DNA from: Siniperca chuatsi
Taxonomy: Eukaryota; Chordata; Actinopteri; Centrarchiformes; Sinipercidae
Direction of reading: 5' to 3'
Assembly (NCBI RefSeq): GCF_020085105.1
Contig: NC_058051.1
Coordinates: forward strand, 586,001-650,000
Length of the DNA: 64,000 nt
Below the pieces are notes generated by a model. That model searched no databases, was not told the DNA's origin, and saw nothing but the letters and a program-made list of their open reading frames with translations. Below, one piece after another: positions 49,501-64,000 of the stretch; the first letter of the stretch is position 1; each line of letters begins with the position of its first letter. The position numbers were made by a program, and so were the translations under genes.

Positions 49501-50166
49501 TTATTTTGCAAAAATAGCTCACATAGCTCCAAGACATGACATTCCCTTCAGGTACATTTATTGATAATATCCCAAGCAAAACACTTTAATTTAACAAAAC
49601 CTGAACTTCTTTGGATGGAAGACGACTGTTATAACGGGGCACTCAAATAGAAAAGTTGTTGGTGCATGCCGGATTGAAGGAGGGATTCTGATAAGTATAG
49701 CCTCTAAATGGTGTAAAGGAGGGTTAAGTAGCTTTGTTAAAATAGGAGAGGAAGCCCAAAATTGCACGATTTCTAAACGGAGTTTGGTCCAAGGGGTTTG
49801 GTTCCCTGCGTGCGCATGAGGAAAAACAACAGGCTATATCCCCCTGAGACGAAGTTACACTGTAAGGAGAATAACGGCCTGTTTCAGGCTGCTAGCTGGT
49901 TATGCACTGGTAATGGATGTAAGGTCACTGTGGCTTGCAGAGCTACATGACAGCAGAACACAGTCAGTGCGCCGCAGGGTGGAGCCAGACTGGGGCACCG
50001 AGGAGACCCAGGAGACATGATCGGGAAAGAAATGTGACCATAAAATAATCAAGACATCCCCGCTTTGCCCAGTTATTATATCTTTCTTTACCAGTTCTTC
50101 TGGTGTCCGCGTCTCTCCTTCTCTGCAGCAACACTGGCAACACAAACAGTTTCCACAACACGCCAT
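38476..50166 (-). CDS. clcn6: ClC-6 chloride/proton exchanger, 23 coding exons
   Basis: Late-endosomal 2Cl-/H+ antiporter of the CLC family. Exons (minus, 5' to 3'): 50092-50166, 49214-49273, 49050-49115, 48390-48455, 48241-48301, 47432-47538, 47060-47186, 46669-46736, 45299-45357, 45088-45220, 44545-44658, 44139-44305, 43873-43984, 42582-42711, 42111-42264, 41498-41654, 41231-41337, 40329-40515, 39420-39580, 39164-39320, 38879-38986, 38661-38786, 38476-38556. All phases agree: 860 codons (human 869). Cys-rich N-terminus [16 protein letters not shown] 150-155; GKEGP 192-196 with gating Glu194; SLEEG 259-263 holding the proton glutamate; GLFVP 478-482; N-glycosylation sequons at 403, 413 and 423 in the lumenal loop as in ClC-6; CBS domains at about 590-650 and 793-853 around a variable linker. 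No frameshift or stop. ClC-7 is excluded by the N-terminus, the sequons and the C-terminus (RQHYITI). Head-to-head with mthfr. Confidence 0.97.
39003..39062 (-). mobile_element. LINE 3' tail fragment in clcn6 intron 20
   Basis: CAGAATCAGAAATACTTTAT followed by TGATCCCCGAAGGGA is the same 3' end as the LINE at 11,055. It is inserted in the sense direction of clcn6, only about 16 bp upstream of the exon 21 acceptor (exon starts 38,986), and carries AATAAA at 39,023-39,018 on the gene strand. Confidence 0.85.
39079..39153. repeat. (GT)n microsatellite in clcn6 intron 20
   Basis: Interrupted GT tract between the LINE tail and exon 20; it ends about 10 bp from the exon 20 donor (39,163). On the gene strand it is a CA tract. 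Confidence 0.95.
42300..42368 (+). mobile_element. Possible tRNA-derived SINE fragment
   Basis: CGGTTCGAACCCCGG resembles a tRNA B-box (GGTTCGAAWCC). GTGACAATAAACGTGATTTG follows, like a SINE/LINE tail. Too short for certainty. Lies in clcn6 intron 14. Confidence 0.35.
42898..43858. repeat. Minisatellite of two modules in clcn6 intron 13
   Basis: About 960 bp built from AGTGACGGTGT (11 bp) and TTGCTGCTGC/TTGCTGCTGT (10 bp) in varied order, giving 21- and 32-bp composite units, with some TTTGCTGATGTAGCGACTGT variants. A block recurs at about 440-bp spacing (43,160-43,280 versus 43,520-43,640 look alike). It starts 14 bp beyond the exon 13 donor. On the gene strand it is free of stops in the exon 13 frame until 42,850. 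Confidence 0.95.
44051..44130. repeat. 24-bp tandem repeat beside clcn6 exon 12
   Basis: About three copies of TGACTGACAGCGGGACCGTCTGTC, ending 8 bp from the exon 12 splice donor (44,138). Confidence 0.9.
46482..46542. repeat. (TA)n microsatellite in clcn6 intron 8
   Basis: Some 30 TA dinucleotides. Confidence 0.97.
47793..48200 (+). repeat. Duplicated piece of mthfr exon 4 and intron 4 inside clcn6 intron 5
   Basis: From GGAAGTTGGCATCCTATCCC onward this matches 54,222-54,670, including the last part of mthfr exon 4 (ACCTGGAATCTTCCCCATTC), its donor AGGTAACTCG, and about 380 bp of intron. Relative to the mthfr copy it lacks CACG in the exon part and has a shorter segment near 48,090. It lies in mthfr orientation, antisense to clcn6. 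The exon piece here is only about 45 bp and is not a functional exon of either gene. Confidence 0.92.
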
Positions 50167-51643
50167 CTTCGTTGTTGTGTCATGCTGCGTTCAGGGACTA
50201 TGGTACAACCGTCACGTTTGACAAAATCAAAATCGCTGGAAGGACCGGAAAAACGCATTTAGTAGGTCGTACATCGGACAGCGTGTTTTACAATAAATAA
50301 GAGCTCCGCACTGTAGCTGTGCTGAAATCGGATTTTAAAATATCTCCTCCTTACATTGTCACTTTGTATTAAAAGTTTTCCCATGACATGTAAACGCAGC
50401 ATGAGTATCTTCCCCCACAGTGTCATGTGACGCCAAAGGCGGAGGGGCGTTCAAACCGTCAAAACTGCGTGCAATTTATGCACACGCATGTGTTCATGTA
50501 AGCGCAACCTAAACTCTTTACAGACTGCACGAATAGATAGTGAAACATCACTCAGCGGAATTTCCTGATGCTGCGTTGAAAGCCATTTGCTTTGGGAAGG
50601 AGCTGATTTTATAAATTGTGCGTATAATGTTGCGCAATCGCGATTCCCCTGAATACAGCGGTATCCCATGCTGCATTTGCTGCCCGCGGGGAAACCCGGG
50701 AAAACAACAGTTTCAACTTTCAGATAATAAACATTTGTGTATTATTAACGTCCGATATGACCTCTCGGGTTGAAAGGAGTGTGTATTAATTTAAACTAAG
50801 AAAGTTAACGAGCACTTAGCAAGTATGTGACGTTGGGCCCATTATTTGGGCTGCTTCCCTCGGCTGTGTGTAAACGGTGGGTTTCCCGTCCTGACCGAAC
50901 GCAGCACCGGCTCGTCGTGTCGGACACCAGCGGACTGTGCGGCTCCGGTCCTGGATGGGAACACAAAGACAACCGGCTGCGCGAGGTGGGAGAAGCTATG
51001 TTTGCTTTGTTTTTCCGGTGTAAACACGACGTACCCGGGTTTAGCTCGAAGCGCTGGAACTTAGTTGCTTCTGTAACGTTAGTTTCTCCTTTAATTAACT
51101 AGCCAGTGGGCTAACGTCGCTCGTGAGGCACGTAGCTAGCTCAGCGCAGCTAGCAGGCTATAAATAGATGTTTGCTACTATTTTACCTTCCGCGTGCATG
51201 TGCGCGCACACGAGCGATATACCTGGGTATAAAGCGAGCGGCTCGTGCCAGTGTTATCACCTACATCTACTGCAGAGCAGCCGGGTTACAGTTCATCAGG
51301 TATGGGCACTGCTGTGGGCTCCTAATGTAAGTTACATAAACCGGCAAGCACGACTTTAAACATGCAACTTTAATGTGAACTCGCCCCTTATTCTGTCAGG
51401 TATTTAGGGAGGATATACTGAGACTGACACTGACTGTTGTTTAACTTTGTATTCATGCTGTGGGAGGTTGTATGTTGTCAACAAAAAGCTAGTCAACAAA
51501 AAATGGCAACATTTTGAATAGGGTTTGGTGTGGCGTTTGTCCCCCTGCTGTCAGGGTTCAGCTAAATACCTGCCAGTACTGGCCGGACGGAGTTAGACAG
51601 ATCTCTTGTGTGTCTCTGTCTCTTCTCAGTATAATCTGCCATC
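50167..51643. promoter_or_regulatory. Head-to-head clcn6/mthfr upstream region
   Basis: 1,477 bp separate the two start codons, which face away from each other. In mammals CLCN6 and MTHFR are likewise divergent with close or overlapping 5' ends. A 5'UTR acceptor for mthfr (TGTCTCTTCTCAG) ends at 51,629, 15 bp before its ATG. A possible upstream non-coding exon ends at GCGAG|GTGGGA near 50,984. The segment at 50,850-51,110 is CpG-rich. No clear TATA box was seen for either gene. Confidence 0.6.
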
Positions 51644-60412
<8,769 letters not shown>

Positions 60413-60417
<5 letters not shown>

Positions 60418-61040
60418 AGTCTGTCTTTTTTTAGAGAGACTCAGAACACTATGGGACTGTGGGTATTTTATGCATTGTCTAAAAAAGCTGCTATTTACAA
60501 TACAGAGCTTGAGTAAGAAGTGTACTTCATAGTGTTTTTTATGAACGTTTTTTAACTTTTGAGTGAATAGGAAACGAAGCTCTGGCCTGGATAACAGGTT
60601 CACGCTAAACATCGGAGTATTTCCGAGCTCCGCGATGAGCAGCTTCGTCCTCGGCACTGCCAGCTGATCAGCTGTTAACGAGTTCTCACTGAAAAACAAC
60701 AAATAGGAAGAAGACACTCGAAATGAATCGTGAACATGCTTTATACTTTTTTATAGTGTTTTTCAGCAAATGTGTTTATTTTCATGGAACAAAAAATAAT
60801 GAATGCTATTTTTGAATTAGATTTTGTAATGATTTTTAGTGTGTGTGTGTGTGTTACAGGAGATGTGTATGGGTGAAACTCCTTTTTAATCTCACTGTGA
60901 TGAGTCAGTCCGACAGATGTGTGAGCTGCTGACTCTCAGTTACACTGTCCACCTGCTGCCTTTACATGTTTTAAATGTACGTCGTATTTATTTGTGTTGC
61001 CGGTTTCATAAGCTCATTAAATATCGTGTGACCTGGTGAG
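60413..61040 (+). other. mthfr: mthfr 3'UTR and poly(A) signals
   Basis: AATAAA at 60,413-60,418 overlaps the stop codon. It is probably too early to be the main signal. ATTAAA at 61,016-61,021 followed by the GT-rich GTGAGTGTTTGTTTC fits a real cleavage site near 61,035 and a 3'UTR of about 620 nt. Confidence 0.55.
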
Positions 61041-61104
61041 TGTTTGTTTCTAAGGCGTGCAGCGGAGCATCCAGCACCTTCTTTAAAGCCTCTCAGTGGT
61101 GACG

Positions 61105-61330
61105 GTAAACACTTTTACTCAAATACTGTACTTCAGTACAATTTTAGAGTTACTTACGTGTTTAGTACTTTAGCTGCAGTCCGACACAAACCGGTTCAAC
61201 ATGAGCTCCAGCTCCACCAGCTGCAGCAGCAACATCCTGCTTTACATTAATGCACGAGGAATAATAACCTGATGATAGAATATATAACAGCACAGCAGCC
61301 ACAGGGACGCTGCACTGCTTTAATGCTTTA
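61105..61330. mobile_element. hAT-like MITE fragment downstream of mthfr
   Basis: TTTTACTCAAATACTGTACT and AGTACAATTTTAGAGTTACT resemble the reverse complement of the same fish MITE class seen elsewhere in the window, followed by typical interior. Confidence 0.5.
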
Positions 61331-61804
61331 AGGGCTTTTTCCTGATCACACTCTCACACTTTCACTGCAGCAGAGGGTTTGTACAGGGTGGTGTTAGTAC
61401 TTTAAAGGATCTGAATACTGCCTCCGCCTCTGGTGACTTTAAGTATTCAGGGTGAAGCACCACCGCTGCAGAACTAGTGGCAGTACAAAGGCCACAGGAC
61501 AGCGCATGACGCTGCAGCAGCCAGATGACTTGGCAGGGATTCTCCACACATTGAGTAACTCCACCTGCCAACAACTGAACACACAAATGACCGCCACAGA
61601 GAGGTGGTGTGAGGTGGTGTAGATCAGTCTAAACAGCTTGACCTGAGGCTGTCGGCCAGATCGCTAACATCAGAGAGAGAAATGTCGTCTCTTCATGCTT
61701 TGACTGGATCTATTTCTCTTAACATGAACAGAACTTATTATTACAGAAATCTTTATATGTTTATGTCATAAACATCATAAACAACTCAGGCTAGCAGCTC
61801 AGTG

Positions 61805-62080
61805 AGGTGTCGGACACGTTAACGTGTCGGCCTGATGGTGGCGCTAGAGGGAAAGTCAGAGGATCAGCAGAGTGATTACAGTTCATCCTGAGGGGAGCAT
61901 GAGCGATGAAGTCTCATCAGAATCCAGCAGCTGCTGAGGTGTTTCACTAAAAAGCAAACTTTTGGTGAAAATCAGCGTTTTGTATAATAAACATGTCGAC
62001 CTGCTGGTGGCGCTAGATAAAAGTCCGAGGATCAGCAGAGTCCTTAGGATTCGTCCTCTGGGGACCATGAACATCTGTCC
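61805..62080. mobile_element. Dispersed repeat, two diverged copies in tandem
   Basis: The sequence CTGATGGTGGCGCTAGAG ... GATCAGCAGAGTGATTAC ... GGGGAGCATGA is repeated about 170 bp later as CTGCTGGTGGCGCTAGAT ... GATCAGCAGAGTCCTTAG ... GGGGACCATGA. A third piece is at 36,338-36,400. The family was not named. Confidence 0.65.
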
Positions 62081-64000
62081 AACACTTCATAAACACGTTT
62101 TTGGTGATCTGTTTACAACTAATGAGCGTGAGCGTTGTTTACTCGGGAGAGTTAACGGGGTGAACGATGATCTCAAGAAATCATTAACACAGAGCGAGAC
62201 CACGAGCCAGCAGCCAGACGTCCCTCCGCCGAGTCAAACTGCACTTTGTGAAGGACAGAAACAGACGAAATGAACGTAACCCTAACCCTCTGTGTGAAGT
62301 GTGAACTTGCACAACACTGTTCATATCAACACTCTTTCCAGTCAGCATGCGGCTCCCTCAGCGTTACTCTTCCTCGTGCAATATTTCATCAGCCAAACGA
62401 CATTGGCAGTGTCGGCTGTTCCCCAGTGACTCACAGTAAAAACAAGTATTTGTTTTCTTCATTCAAAGGTCAGTGCTGCAGCACTGTTGCTCAACGTCCC
62501 ATCAGAGAGAGGAATGATAACAGGCTGACAGGCTTCAATAGGCCTCGTCATGTCTGCATGTATACTGTGGTGGACTTACAGCAGGGCCATAACACGACGG
62601 TGGAGCTAAGCTCTGCTGCCTGCTCCGTCAGCCTGCTCCGTCAGGTCACAGCACGCTGACTGCAGGCAGCTTACTGCCACGTGACTTCTCGCAGACACTG
62701 GACTTGTTGAAGCAGGAAAAGCACAGGCGTTAGCTAAAACACTGACAATGGCTCCTTTTCATCCAAGTGTCCCAGTAAGCCTCCAACAGCTAAATGGAAT
62801 TCAGCCCTCATTATTTCCACCTGTGCTTTATCCTCCGTCACACTGTGCAGTGGGACTAAGGCCTGTTGTCGTTGGGACACTTCACATTTTGTGACAACCC
62901 GTCGAGCAGACTGTGAGATATGATGTGGACCAACCGATCAGCTGACCAGTGGTGCAGTGGACCCAAGAGGCAGCACTGAGGCCAACACCTGAACACCTGG
63001 GCTGTAAAAACACCTGCAGTGAACTGCTGGGAGGGAAAAGAGAAGCTGAAGCACACTGCTGTGAGCTGTGAGCGCCCTCTAGTGTCCTGTCTGCAGGCAG
63101 TCAGGGCGCGTCAGCATGCCGCCCTTTGTTTTGGCTTTGTAAACCTGATTTAATGTATCACCTCTGAAACATAAGTATTACTGGGCATCTCATTTTAAAG
63201 TATCGCGGTCTGAACTCGGCCGGTGTAACCATGGTAACGTGTGGACAGGACCACAGAGGCCACTGTTAAAAAGTCAGAATATTATGAGGATGAAGCTGTA
63301 TTTTCTAGAAAAAGAGTCAATATTATGACTAATATGAAATTATAATTCCATTCTGATAACATTACAACTTTTTCCACATAAAACTGTGATTTTACGGCTT
63401 TATTCTTGTTATATTATGAGTTTTCTTTCAAACTTCTAAATACTTCAGTTAGGGAGAAACATCTGAACCTTCAAGAATAAAGTATGTTGTGTTGTTACTG
63501 TAGAATAACGGCATTTAAAAACACATTATGACTAATATTGCGTGACTGTATAATCATAATACAAATATCATGACATCATGACTTTTTTATTGAAATAATG
63601 ACGTCATTCTCATGACTTTTTTGTCTCAAAACAGTTCAGCTTTATTTCCTAAGATTTCTTTGCTGCTAATACTCGCTCGATCATTAACTCTGGCCTGAGC
63701 TTTAACCGATCACCAGACTGCTGCCAATCATCGCAGGCTCGTCACAGGAAGTGGGTTGTCATCATCAGCTATCGTTAACATTTATTAGACAAGTTCCACT
63801 GATATCCTTTCATTTCTAAAACACAGTACAGATTATCTGCCGGACACATCGAGTTCATAAAGTACAAGTCACAGCACAGTTCATCCATTCCTCCGCTTTG
63901 TACATGTCATTTCCTGTTTAAATGTTTAAATCTTCCTATGGATTCAAATATATTTATGACCTGTGTGAAGAAACTGTTTCATTCAAGCAGCAAACCTCAG
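62081..64000. other. Downstream flank, no gene seen
   Basis: No conserved coding frame, RNA gene or clear transposon end was recognised to the end of the window. AT-rich low-complexity stretches occur at 63,280-63,620. Confidence 0.5.

Overview
The window is vertebrate nuclear DNA, almost certainly from a percomorph-type teleost. It has split genes with GT-AG introns, two genes recognisable exon by exon as fish orthologues (clcn6 and mthfr), a C-type natriuretic peptide gene, a CR1/L2/Rex1-like LINE whose 3' tail is of a kind common in fish, hAT-like and other MITE-like repeats, and many GT/TA microsatellites. It is the fish version of the conserved vertebrate neighbourhood natriuretic peptide - CLCN6 - MTHFR.

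Layout. 1-266: end of a 24-bp minisatellite cut by the window edge. About 1.9-3.25 kb (minus strand): a compact C-type natriuretic peptide gene with two coding exons, a probable third 3'UTR-only exon, a TATA box and E-boxes. 4.5-21.9 kb: a tandem array of about 800 copies of an 18-bp unit mixed with a 19-bp variant, split at 11,055-13,708 by a 5'-truncated, decayed LINE. 21.9-36.6 kb: no gene that I can support; it holds a Ty3/gypsy-type integrase fragment, MITE remnants and short tandem repeats. 36.6-50.2 kb (minus strand): clcn6, 23 coding exons, 860 codons, uninterrupted. 50.2-51.6 kb: a 1.5-kb head-to-head promoter region. 51.6-61.0 kb (plus strand): mthfr, 11 coding exons, 661 codons, uninterrupted. 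61-64 kb: repeat remnants, no gene.

How the genes relate. The peptide gene encodes a secreted ligand of natriuretic peptide receptors. clcn6 encodes the late-endosomal chloride/proton exchanger ClC-6. mthfr encodes the cytosolic flavoenzyme that makes 5-methyltetrahydrofolate. They are neighbours by ancestry, not as a pathway. clcn6 and mthfr share an upstream region and may share promoter elements.

Main oddities: the giant 18/19-bp array, whose 19-mers shift the reading frame and which contains higher-order blocks of about 0.7-1.1 kb; a 1-kb minisatellite in clcn6 intron 13; a piece of mthfr exon 4 plus intron 4 duplicated into clcn6 intron 5; a non-canonical GC donor after mthfr coding exon 1; a LINE tail carrying AATAAA beside a clcn6 splice acceptor; and a foldback element in mthfr intron 5. 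All exon coordinates were read by eye from splice sites and codon phase and checked for frame continuity. No alignment or search was run.
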